A stretch of 15,323 bases of DNA from Clostridia bacterium (GTDB taxonomy: Bacteria; Bacillota_E; SLMV01; PUMD01): positions 1-15,323 of the forward strand of contig SKXF01000235.1 in the NCBI GenBank assembly GCA_007128555.1, given 5' to 3'. Positions 1-6,280 of this stretch are shown piece after piece. The notes beneath the pieces are model-generated. The model was given only the letters and a program-made list of their open reading frames with translations, was not told where the DNA came from and did no database searches. The translations under genes and the position numbers were made by a program. Position 1 is the stretch's first letter. Each line of letters begins with the position of its first letter.

Positions 1-87
1 AGCCTTCACGATCTCCGCCTCGGCAAGGTTCGACACCTCCAGAACCTCAACCCAGTTTCCCTCGTCTTCGCCTCCGCGCTCGTTCAT
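1..87 (-). CDS. DUF2007-like protein, N-terminal fragment
   Basis: Only the first 29 codons are in the window; the gene runs off the left edge. It starts with ATG at 87, preceded by a strong GGTGGAGGT Shine-Dalgarno sequence, and begins 26 bases after the spoIIIAH stop, so it is probably co-transcribed with the spoIIIA operon. After a short acidic, glycine-rich leader the sequence reads WVEVLEVSNLAEAEIVKA. This resembles the opening strand and helix of the small DUF2007 (putative signal-transducing) family, which typically has an aromatic-V-x-V strand followed by LAEAE. That assignment is inference from a short fragment. The usual neighbours after spoIIIAH in other Firmicutes are accB or Asp23-type genes, and this start does not look like either. 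Confidence 0.55.
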   Translation of the reverse strand, partial: MNERGGEDEGNWVEVLEVSNLAEAEIVKA

Positions 88-113
88 TGCCTACCTCCAC
101 CTTTCTCATCGCC

Positions 114-644
114 TCAGGGATGGGTCCTTATACTTATCCTTTCCCAGGACAGCCCCGTCACTCTGGATACCACGGAGGCAATCTGGGCGGCCTGCACCTC
201 GTCTATCTCTTCACCTTTCACCATCACCAGTGCACCATCCTTCATCAGGTAGACAAGAACCTCGTCATAGTCTGCGCCCATGAGCAGCTGTTCAGCCTCG
301 GACTCCATGGAGAGTTTCTCACTCATCTCGATAAGTCTGTCCTGGGCCACTCCCCTGGCCTCGCTGGTGGAGTTCGGATTGTTCACGATCTCCCTCAGGA
401 TCTCCACCGTCTGGCTCCGGGACTTCTCCCGCGACAGGCGCGTCTCCGCGAAGTAGTTCCCCCCAGATTCATCCAGTTCCTGCTCAGACGCGTCCGTCCA
501 GACAGGCAGCGTCGGATCGGCATCCGCCTCGTCAGGGCCCCGCCCGAAACGTCCTGCAACGAGAACCAACAGCACGATCAGCAGAATCCCGACGACAGCC
601 GGCTTCAACGTCTCCTTGCGATTGACGACGAAAATGGATCGCAT
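114..644 (-). CDS. spoIIIAH: Stage III sporulation protein SpoIIIAH
   Basis: This is a 176-residue mother-cell membrane protein. In Bacillus it spans the outer forespore membrane and its extracellular YscJ/FliF-like ring domain binds SpoIIQ from the forespore, forming the intercellular channel. The sequence shows a short basic cytoplasmic N-terminus (MRSIFVVNRKETLKP), one membrane segment at about residues 15-32, an acidic linker, a helical region, and a C-terminal ring-building domain at about 120-174. That last domain carries the family pattern of a YDEVLVYL helix, a V-V-K strand, QIASVVSRVTG and a final I-x-I-x-T strand. It is shorter than the B. subtilis protein (about 218 residues), mostly in the linker. 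ATG at 644 lies 3 bases after the spoIIIAG stop, with GGGAGGG upstream inside spoIIIAG, so translation is likely coupled. Last gene of the canonical cluster. Confidence 0.93.
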   Translation of the reverse strand: MRSIFVVNRKETLKPAVVGILLIVLLVLVAGRFGRGPDEADADPTLPVWTDASEQELDESGGNYFAETRLSREKSRSQTVEILREIVNNPNSTSEARGVAQDRLIEMSEKLSMESEAEQLLMGADYDEVLVYLMKDGALVMVKGEEIDEVQAAQIASVVSRVTGLSWERISIRTHP

Positions 645-647
645 GTG

Positions 648-1274
648 CTATTTCCCTCCCTTCCCCGGCAGCACCGTCACCCTGTGTGCAGCCACATCTA
701 GCAGCGTGGTAACCGCTGTAGACAGGTCCGTCCTCACCTGCGAGTCCCCGGCACCCTCTGCCACGACAAGGACGCCTCGGACGCTGGCGGAGTCCACCCG
801 GAGGATCACCGGTTCCTCGGCTCCACCCGATCCTCGGAGCATCGACAGGCTCGCCTCATCCTGTATCTCGAGGATCTCGCGAGCCCCGCCCTCGCTGTCC
901 CTTTCGAGGGTCTGGCTCTCAGAAGAGCGGACTCCCTCGTGATAGCTGAAGGAGGGGCCGAACTCCAGCATGATCCGGACGTGAACCGTCCCGGCACCCC
1001 GGACCTGCGAGAGGATTGCCGCCAGCTGCTGCGACAGGTAGTCCTGGAAAGCGAGCAAGTCCTGGTCTGCAGCGCCGCTCCCCGTAGGGATCTGCATCTG
1101 GGTTGCCGGTGCAAAATTGGACCACAAGTGATCGTCGGCCTGCACGGTCTGCTCTTCGCTGGTTGTCCTCGAACCTGACCCGCCACTGATGACCACAATG
1201 ATCACCGCAGCTGCGAACACACACACGACATATGGAATGTACCTGGTGTAACGGCCGGACAGCTTGATCTTCAT
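648..1274 (-). CDS. spoIIIAG: Stage III sporulation protein SpoIIIAG
   Basis: This is a 208-residue single-pass membrane protein. The family forms a large ring of the mother cell-forespore channel in the intermembrane space. The chosen start is ATG at 1274, which overlaps the spoIIIAF stop as ATGA and has GGGGGAG about 10 bases upstream; an in-frame GTG at 1295 would add seven residues. Residues 1-11 are basic (MKIKLSGRYTR), a membrane helix follows at about 12-30, then a variable polar region, and a C-terminal ring domain. The ring domain holds VHVRIMLEFG and VRGVLVVAEGAGD, ending in LDVAAHRVTVLPGKG, as expected for SpoIIIAG. Length is close to the B. subtilis protein (229). Neighbour order (AF before, AH after) supports the call. 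Confidence 0.93.
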   Translation of the reverse strand: MKIKLSGRYTRYIPYVVCVFAAAVIIVVISGGSGSRTTSEEQTVQADDHLWSNFAPATQMQIPTGSGAADQDLLAFQDYLSQQLAAILSQVRGAGTVHVRIMLEFGPSFSYHEGVRSSESQTLERDSEGGAREILEIQDEASLSMLRGSGGAEEPVILRVDSASVRGVLVVAEGAGDSQVRTDLSTAVTTLLDVAAHRVTVLPGKGGK

Positions 1275-1918
1275 GGATGGCTTTGCTCCCCCCACAAAAC
1301 GAGAATCTGATCCTGCCTGAGCCTGTACCTGGAGACCAGGTGATGGATAATGTCCCCAAGGACGTCCCCGGGAATCTCTTCGGTCATCCCTTCGTCCTCC
1401 CGTGTCGATTTCTGATCGCCGATGCGGATCGCGGAAATCTGGACGGGCGACATGCCGATGCCCTCCTGGTCCGCCTCGGTCTCCTCCGGATCGTGCCTGA
1501 ACAGGTGAACCTTCACCCCTTCGATCTCACCCTCGTCGCGGACCACCAGTTGGACCTCGGGATGCAGGTCCAGGCTGCGGAGGGCTGAAAGACCCCTCAA
1601 CTCCTCTGCAATGAATGCCCCCAGCCGCTCTGCGTAAAGCGCCAGGGTCTGTGCGTGCGCCCCCTCGCGTCCCCTCTCTGCCAGCACCTGGCCCGATACC
1701 GCCGGTGCCGCCAATCCACCATCAGCCAGGGAGTTCATACTGCCCTCGATGGCCGGGACAAGGTTGACCAGGGGAGATATGATGGCCAGTAGAAGCAGCA
1801 CACCACAGACGAAGCGAACATACGATTTCATCTCGCCCTCGGGTGCCAGCATCTCGCTGACCCTGAGCATCAGCACCACGAGTACCAGGACGCGAATGTA
1901 GTCCATCAGGGCATTCAT
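1271..1918 (-). CDS. spoIIIAF: Stage III sporulation protein SpoIIIAF
   Basis: This is a 215-residue protein with two closely spaced N-terminal membrane segments (about residues 7-25 and 34-53) and a soluble C-terminal domain, the SpoIIIAF architecture (B. subtilis about 206 residues). The segment VRFVCGVLLLLAIISPLVNL is characteristic of the family. The soluble part carries a ring-type fold signature in other members; here an acidic insert (DPEETEADQEG) interrupts it. The ATG at 1918 overlaps the spoIIIAE stop as ATGA, and its own TGA overlaps the spoIIIAG ATG in the same way, so the three genes are translationally coupled. It acts in the mother-cell membrane as part of the SpoIIIA-SpoIIQ channel. 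The assignment rests on sequence pattern and operon order. Confidence 0.92.
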   Translation of the reverse strand: MNALMDYIRVLVLVVLMLRVSEMLAPEGEMKSYVRFVCGVLLLLAIISPLVNLVPAIEGSMNSLADGGLAAPAVSGQVLAERGREGAHAQTLALYAERLGAFIAEELRGLSALRSLDLHPEVQLVVRDEGEIEGVKVHLFRHDPEETEADQEGIGMSPVQISAIRIGDQKSTREDEGMTEEIPGDVLGDIIHHLVSRYRLRQDQILVLWGEQSHP

Positions 1919-3093
1919 CGCAGCATCACCGTCGCATTCCCCGCGCCCAACATGATGGTGATGGTCAGGTAGAACATCAAAGCCACGGCAGCCACCGCCA
2001 CCGTGAGTCCGGTCATTCCGTCGGCAAGCACATCAAGCAGATCCGAGATCTCCTCGCCTCCGAGGGGCGCAGCCAGGGCCGCACCCGTCCGATACGCGAT
2101 GGTCATGACCGCAAGGCGCAGGATGGGAAGGGCTGCGATCATGGCCACGAGGAACAATCCCAGGATTCCCGCAGCGTTTTTCACCAGCGACGACGATGCC
2201 ATGACCATCTCCCCGGCATCGGAGAAGGTGCTGCCCAGGACCGGTATGAAGGACTTGGCGGCAAACTTGATCGATCGCAGGGTGACTCCGTCGGTCACGG
2301 CTCCGGCGGCGCCCTGGACCGTGATGACGCCCACGAAGACGACCATGGCCCCCTCGAGCACCCAGAGGGAGCCCTTTCTGAACAGGGCGGCCAGCCGCGC
2401 GAGGGGCCTCTCCGGGGTGAAGTAGCCTGCCAGTTCGACCATCACTGCCGCAAAGAGCAACGGGAAGACCCAGTTCACCACCACCTGAACAACGGCATGG
2501 CAGACGAAGATCACCATGGGGTGGAAGATTGCCGCGGTGGTGAAGGCACCGCTCGCGGCCAGGAGGGTCGTGAGCATCGGCAGGAGGGCCAGCATCATGT
2601 CGCTGAGGCTGTTCACCGTATCGCGAGCGACAGTGAAGGCCTCGCGAAAGGTGACCATGGCAACCGCCGCCAGGGCCAGGTAGATGACCCACCGGGCGAC
2701 CATGGAGACGGTGTCATGGCCCCACGCCCCCTCGGCCTGGCTCAGAAGAGAAGACAGCAGCGACAGGACAAGGAGCTGGGCCAAAAGACCCAGGTGGGCC
2801 ACCACCTCTCCCCCCAGGTACCTGAGCAGTAGGCTGCTAATGTGCCCGACCGACAGGACCTCCTCGCCCCTTCGAATCCGATCGATCACCGTTGGCAGGT
2901 CAATCGGCGGGAACTCCTCCCCGATCTCACGCTGCAGGTCATCCACGAAGTCATTGAACGGCGTGATATCCATGTCCTCCATCTGGCGGCGGGCAAGGTC
3001 GTCAGCCATGTCCGCGGATGCGGCATGGAGCGTCGAGGCAAGGACACACAGGAGGATGAGGGTCACCGATAGAACTCGCGCGATGCGGATCAT
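1915..3093 (-). CDS. spoIIIAE: Stage III sporulation protein SpoIIIAE
   Basis: This 392-residue polytopic membrane protein is close to the B. subtilis length of 399. It begins with a signal-peptide-like segment (MIRIARVLSVTLILLC, then a potential cleavage after TLHAA) and a helical, acidic extracytoplasmic region at about residues 25-75. Multiple hydrophobic segments follow through the rest, including the conserved middle region around KFAAKSFIPVLGSTFSDAGE. SpoIIIAE is an essential part of the mother-cell side of the channel and is distantly permease-like. The reading frame stays open upstream to 3507, but the ATG at 3093 overlaps the spoIIIAD TGA as ATGA and gives the family's normal length, so the longer version inside spoIIIAD is rejected. 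Its own TGA overlaps the spoIIIAF start. Confidence 0.94.
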   Translation of the reverse strand: MIRIARVLSVTLILLCVLASTLHAASADMADDLARRQMEDMDITPFNDFVDDLQREIGEEFPPIDLPTVIDRIRRGEEVLSVGHISSLLLRYLGGEVVAHLGLLAQLLVLSLLSSLLSQAEGAWGHDTVSMVARWVIYLALAAVAMVTFREAFTVARDTVNSLSDMMLALLPMLTTLLAASGAFTTAAIFHPMVIFVCHAVVQVVVNWVFPLLFAAVMVELAGYFTPERPLARLAALFRKGSLWVLEGAMVVFVGVITVQGAAGAVTDGVTLRSIKFAAKSFIPVLGSTFSDAGEMVMASSSLVKNAAGILGLFLVAMIAALPILRLAVMTIAYRTGAALAAPLGGEEISDLLDVLADGMTGLTVAVAAVALMFYLTITIMLGAGNATVMLR

Positions 3094-3491
3094 CGCCCGG
3101 TCACCTGATCCAACAGTCCGATGATGATGTCCGCCACCGCAACGATGATCGGTACGGCCATGGCTAGAATCAGGATCTTCCCTGCAAGCTGCAGATTCTT
3201 GGCCATCGTCCCCTCGCCCACGTCGATGCAGAGCTGGGACCCAAAGTCCACCACGTAGGCGATGGCGATGACCCGGAGAACGGTCCTTAGGTACAGCATC
3301 TCGACACCGGCCCGCGCCGAGAGGGCCTCCAGGCCGCTGAGGATGGGGGGAAGCTGGGCGATGATCGCGGTGAGAATGACCCCCGTGGCGGCGACGCCCA
3401 GGAGCATGGCAATGCTGTCTGAGCCCCGGCGCACGAGGATTAGTAGCAGGCTGCATGTCAGGGCAAAACCCACCAGTTGCACTATGTTCAC
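3090..3491 (-). CDS. spoIIIAD: Stage III sporulation protein SpoIIIAD
   Basis: This small polytopic membrane protein of 133 residues matches the B. subtilis length. The sequence begins MNIVQLVGFAL, close to the family start, and keeps the hallmarks IAYVVDFGSQLCIDVGEG, AGKILILAMAVPI and a C-terminal hydrophobic segment. SpoIIIAD works in the mother-cell membrane as part of the SpoIIIA complex and is paired with SpoIIIAC; its central region resembles SpoIIIAC. Three in-frame GTG codons could start it (3500, 3497, 3491). GTG at 3491 is preferred because a GGGGGG Shine-Dalgarno run lies 8 bases upstream; the other two are too close to it. It starts 18 bases after the spoIIIAC stop and overlaps the spoIIIAE start by 4 bases. 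Confidence 0.93.
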   Translation of the reverse strand: MNIVQLVGFALTCSLLLILVRRGSDSIAMLLGVAATGVILTAIIAQLPPILSGLEALSARAGVEMLYLRTVLRVIAIAYVVDFGSQLCIDVGEGTMAKNLQLAGKILILAMAVPIIVAVADIIIGLLDQVTGR

Positions 3492-3509
3492 CGGCACCAC
3501 CCCCCAAAA

Positions 3510-3713
3510 TCAGAACTGCACCATGGTTCGAACCGCATCGAAAAGGCCACTGATCAGCTCAACCAGGGAATACATGACCACTATGAGTCCCCCCACGGTG
3601 ACGGCCATCGCCCATTCGCCCTTGCCAGCCTGCTCCAAGACCGTCTGCAAAACTGCCACCAGGAGCCCAACCGCTGCGATTTGAATCACCAGGCTCACCA
3701 GGGATGGATCCAT
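3510..3713 (-). CDS. spoIIIAC: Stage III sporulation protein SpoIIIAC
   Basis: This 67-residue membrane protein has two hydrophobic helices (about residues 5-25 and 34-57) joined by a short polar loop containing LEQAGKGEWA, the typical SpoIIIAC loop. It ends in an amphipathic tail (LFDAVRTMVQF). The B. subtilis protein has nearly the same length and helix layout. ATG at 3713 has an AAAGGAG Shine-Dalgarno 6 bases upstream. It lies between spoIIIAB (23-base gap) and spoIIIAD (18-base gap). As part of the SpoIIIA complex it is needed in the mother-cell membrane around the engulfed forespore; its individual role is not well defined. Confidence 0.94.
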   Translation of the reverse strand: MDPSLVSLVIQIAAVGLLVAVLQTVLEQAGKGEWAMAVTVGGLIVVMYSLVELISGLFDAVRTMVQF

Positions 3714-3736
3714 CTGCGTTCTCCTTTCATCCGTCC

Positions 3737-4255
3737 TCAGGCCAGAACCACCGCTACCAGGATTCCTCCCAGCAGCCCCAGCGAACGGAACAGCCGCCCT
3801 CGTCTCCGGCTGTCGTCCCTCGCCTCGTTCATCTGCCCCAGCAGGCGTTCGTCCACGGCCTGAAGATGCCGGATCTGATCAGCCCCGCCTGAGGCCCCGA
3901 GGGTTGGTCCGAGAGATGCGAGGATCCGAAGGTCCTCGGCCGTCAATGAAAGCTCATCTCGGCACGCCCCCACCGACAGAGCCCATGCCCTGCCGGCCGT
4001 GGGGGCCCCCTCGCTCCCGAACAGGTCGGCCGCGCGGTCAAAGATTTCCGCCACCGCCCCGTCGTGGATCCCTGCCAGCTCCCGCCAGGCCACCGGAAGG
4101 GGCTTTCGCGAGTAGTCAATCTCGGTGACCAGGGCGCGCAGACCGCCGCGGATGCTTTCGAGGTCCCGGTAGCGGGATTCCAGCTGCATGAAGCACAACT
4201 GGCCGGTGAGCATGCCCGCGATCACGATCAGACCCAGTCCGAACAGTTTCAGCAC
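3737..4255 (-). CDS. spoIIIAB: Stage III sporulation protein SpoIIIAB
   Basis: This 172-residue protein has an N-terminal membrane helix (residues 3-22), a long helical soluble domain, and a C-terminal hydrophobic segment (about 154-172) that ends at the very C-terminus. This is the SpoIIIAB layout and length (B. subtilis about 171). It is a distant relative of the type II secretion GspF fold and is thought to couple the SpoIIIAA ATPase to the membrane complex. The start is GTG at 4255, overlapping the spoIIIAA stop by 7 bases; the first residues (MLKLFGLGLIV) match the family. The motif LRALVTEIDYSRKPLP corresponds to the conserved 'L..EI.Y..TPL' region. Near the C-terminus an arginine-rich stretch (SRRRGRLFRS) precedes the last helix. 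Confidence 0.92.
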   Translation of the reverse strand: MLKLFGLGLIVIAGMLTGQLCFMQLESRYRDLESIRGGLRALVTEIDYSRKPLPVAWRELAGIHDGAVAEIFDRAADLFGSEGAPTAGRAWALSVGACRDELSLTAEDLRILASLGPTLGASGGADQIRHLQAVDERLLGQMNEARDDSRRRGRLFRSLGLLGGILVAVVLA

Positions 4256-5226
4256 AGTTCAAACACCCCCTCCACGGTTCCGGGGCCCTCTCTGCGGCTG
4301 AGAAGCACCGCCCGGGAGAAGGCCCCCTCCTCAAGCAGGCGACCCACGTATGGCCGTCGACGGACCTCGGAGATCCGGGCTGCATGCACCGTGGCAATCA
4401 CGGACACCCCCGCGTTGACCGCCTCCCGGACCGCCTGGACGTCGGCCTGTCTTCCCAGCTCGTCGGTTGCCAAAACGTCGGGCCCCATGGAGCGAAGCAA
4501 CATCAGCATGCCCTGCCCCTTGGGACAGCCGTCGAGCACATCGGTCTGAAAACCAACGTCGAAGGTCGGCTCACCCCGATGACATGCAGCCACCTCGGAT
4601 CGCTCGTCCACCAGCCCCACGCGACGACCGGGAATGCCTCGCTCCGGGTAGCCGTCGGATACCAGTCGGACCAGGTCCCTCAACAGGGTGGTCTTGCCGC
4701 ATCCTGGCGGGGACATGATCAGGGTGTTGCTCCACCTTCCAGCACAGCAGAGTTCAGCCAACAGGGGGAGGGCGATCCCCTTCAGCTCACGCCCCCTCCG
4801 AATGTTCATCCCCCCGGGGTGAATGAGTCTCTGAACCCGTCCATCCTCCATGACGGCCTGTCCGGTGACCCCAACCCGGTGCCCCCCGGGAAGGGTCAGG
4901 AATCCCTGGGCCACCTCTCCTTCAAGGGCGTAGGCGGACCCCCCGGTCATCAGGCTGATGGTCTCGATCAGATCGTCCCTCTGAACAACAAGGGCCATTT
5001 CACGGGAAACAACCAGCCCACCGGTCGGACTCACAAGATGCAGCCGGTCATTGGCCCAGATCCCCAGGGGGCGGCCGGCTCGCAGGCGGATCTCCTCCCA
5101 GCCCTCAAGCCGTCTTACCGCCTCGAGGGCTACGCTGAGCCGACGAGGAAAGTATGCAAGAATGTCTCGGGGATCCTCAGGCGCACAAGACCATGTTCCG
5201 ACCAACGACGTTCGCTGTGGTGACAA
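4249..5226 (-). CDS. spoIIIAA: Stage III sporulation protein SpoIIIAA, ATPase
   Basis: This is the cytoplasmic P-loop ATPase of the SpoIIIA complex, related to type II/IV secretion ATPases. With the chosen TTG start at 5226 it has 325 residues (B. subtilis about 307). Visible motifs are the N-terminal EEIRLRAGRP region (about residues 44-53), Walker A SPPGCGKTT (about 172-180), the VDERSE motif (about 206-211) and the Walker B-type strand VLATDELG (about 251-258), followed by an ATVHA sensor-like motif. The frame is open to 5397, but the extra N-terminus looks unlike the family. TTG at 5226 is preferred because GGGGGAGGG lies 6-7 bases upstream, and because the candidate promoter at 5261-5288 would place transcription start downstream of the ATG at 5262. 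A less likely TTG lies at 5205. The stop overlaps spoIIIAB. Confidence 0.93.
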   Translation of the reverse strand: MSPQRTSLVGTWSCAPEDPRDILAYFPRRLSVALEAVRRLEGWEEIRLRAGRPLGIWANDRLHLVSPTGGLVVSREMALVVQRDDLIETISLMTGGSAYALEGEVAQGFLTLPGGHRVGVTGQAVMEDGRVQRLIHPGGMNIRRGRELKGIALPLLAELCCAGRWSNTLIMSPPGCGKTTLLRDLVRLVSDGYPERGIPGRRVGLVDERSEVAACHRGEPTFDVGFQTDVLDGCPKGQGMLMLLRSMGPDVLATDELGRQADVQAVREAVNAGVSVIATVHAARISEVRRRPYVGRLLEEGAFSRAVLLSRREGPGTVEGVFELC

Positions 5227-5260
5227 TGGAAACCCTCCCCCGGGTTGTCCTTTCGCTATC

Positions 5261-5288
5261 ATCCCTATGGGGTTTGCCCAAACATTAT
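5261..5288 (-). promoter_or_regulatory. Candidate sigma-E promoter of spoIIIA
   Basis: On the minus strand ATAAT (5288-5284) is followed after 14 bases by CATAGGGAT (5269-5261). The known sigma-E pattern is roughly ATATT, 14-15 bases, CATACAAT, so the -35 element and the CATA core match while the rest of the -10 does not. It would start transcription near 5253, about 27 bases before the TTG start of spoIIIAA. The spoIIIA operon is sigma-E dependent in Bacillus. The spacer contains a small inverted repeat, GTTTG-GG-CAAAC (5283-5272). Confidence 0.42.
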
Positions 5289-5458
5289 GTCTAGCGTGGC
5301 AAAACGGGTGTCCACCTTTGCGAGCGAGAGAATCCTGCCCCTGGCGCACCGTCCGGCAGCGGGCAGCATGCGAGGATCCAGGGGACGTCGATGACACCCG
5401 GAATGCCTGGATGCGTCAGCCCCCGGCCCAAAGCCGTTGCGGACACCGTGCCCCCGCG

Positions 5459-6154
5459 ATGCACCAGCTGATCTTCAGGGGCGGCTTTCATACCGAGCTA
5501 CAGCGCGGCCGGGCGGCAGGTCTGAGCCGAAGATAGAGACGGCCACTAGCTGAACCTCGAGGCCACCAGCGGGAGAGGGTTTGCGTGCTGGGGCACAACG
5601 GTGCGGGCTAACACGATGGTCGGCCTGCTCGAGGGGATCTCCCGCATCCCCGACCTTCACCTGCGGGAGATGCCGGACGGCCGCCGCTCGACACTGCGGG
5701 TAGAACTCGCCTGGAAAACCTGGGGGCCTTTGCAGACACCCTTCGAGGCAATCGACGCGTGGATCGCAGATCCTTCGCACGTGGGGCCTGTCCCAACGTG
5801 CTGCAAACGTGCGACGAGAGTGGTTGGACCCCGTGGCCACCCGTCGAGTTCACAACCTGCTGAACAGGCCGACAGGCGCCAGATGATTGTTCTGCACACC
5901 CACAGTTTGACCCCGGAAGAGCAGTTGTGAGGCAGAATGGTAGGGCTGAACAGGGCCACGTGATGACATGGGTGCGCCACCGGGACGTGTTTCAAGGGGA
6001 ACCCGGCATCGCTGTTCTTCCGATGGTCGCACGGGCAGGGGTCCAGGCAGAAGGCCTGGGCCATGAGATCGCGATCCTGGGGATTGATCCTGCCGTCCTC
6101 GATGTGGCGACCGCCTCCTCCGGCGAACCGGGGACATCGCGGGCCGAACGCTGA
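5459..6154 (+). pseudogene. Decayed ABC transporter ATP-binding protein (remnant)
   Basis: No intact frame exists here, but pieces of an ABC ATPase appear in order on the plus strand in shifting frames. ATG at 5459 opens MHQLIFRG, like the first strand of such proteins. Around 5547-5600 LNLEATSG is followed, after a frame change, by ERVCVLGHNGAG, a Walker A start; the lysine-threonine part is then lost at a TAA, and the original frame resumes with MVGLLEGIS. LQTPFEAID (about 5730-5752) looks like a Q-loop region, PTGAR then MIVL (about 5870-5895) like the D-loop helix, and EQGHVMTWVRHRDVFQGEPGI (about 5946-6010) like the C-terminal 'GTPREVF' strand and helix of CbiO/EcfA-type ATPases. No clear signature motif or Walker B is visible. 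A gene broken by several frameshifts and deletions is the simplest reading; the match rests on short motifs only. Confidence 0.45.
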
Positions 6155-6188
6155 GTCGCCCTCCCTGGAGCAGGGAGGGCGACTCAGC
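6150..6188. terminator. 17-bp perfect stem-loop, possible terminator
   Basis: GCTGAGTCGCCCTCCCT (6150-6166) pairs perfectly with 6172-6188 around a 5-base loop. It overlaps the last stop codon of the plus-strand ATPase remnant and lies about 92 bases past the stop of the minus-strand glycosidase gene, so it could terminate either or both. Neither side has a proper U-tract; the plus side has ATTGTGTT. Confidence 0.55.
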
Positions 6189-6194
6189 AGCATT

Positions 6195-6264
6195 GTGTTA
6201 ATCTCTCAACACTAACACGGCACACCCGTCGAAACGGGCGCTGATGGCAGTGTCACACCATCAG
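6195..6264. repeat. Three further short stem-loops
   Basis: Beside the 17-bp hairpin there are three more inverted repeats in a row. GTGTTA (6195-6200) pairs with TAACAC (6213-6218). CCCGT (6225-6229) pairs with ACGGG (6234-6238), with a UUCG loop when read on the minus strand. CTGATGG (6241-6247) pairs with CCATCAG (6258-6264). They lie between the stop of the minus-strand gene at 6281 and the strong hairpin, so they would form in its 3' untranslated region. Individually the stems are weak enough to be chance; the run of them is what is noted. Confidence 0.4.
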
Positions 6265-6280
6265 GGCAGATTCCCCTCAT

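Noticed and set aside
3094..3507. Extension of spoIIIAE to 3507 (530 residues).
   Set aside because: It would cover spoIIIAD in another frame; the ATG at 3093 with ATGA overlap gives the normal family length.
5227..5397. N-terminal extension of spoIIIAA to 5397 (57 more residues).
   Set aside because: The added sequence lacks family resemblance, has no good ribosome site, and would begin upstream of the candidate promoter.
5657..6193. 178-codon minus-strand frame in the spoIIIA upstream region.
   Set aside because: No recognisable protein and no start signal; plus-strand ABC ATPase motifs in the same place explain the open frame better.
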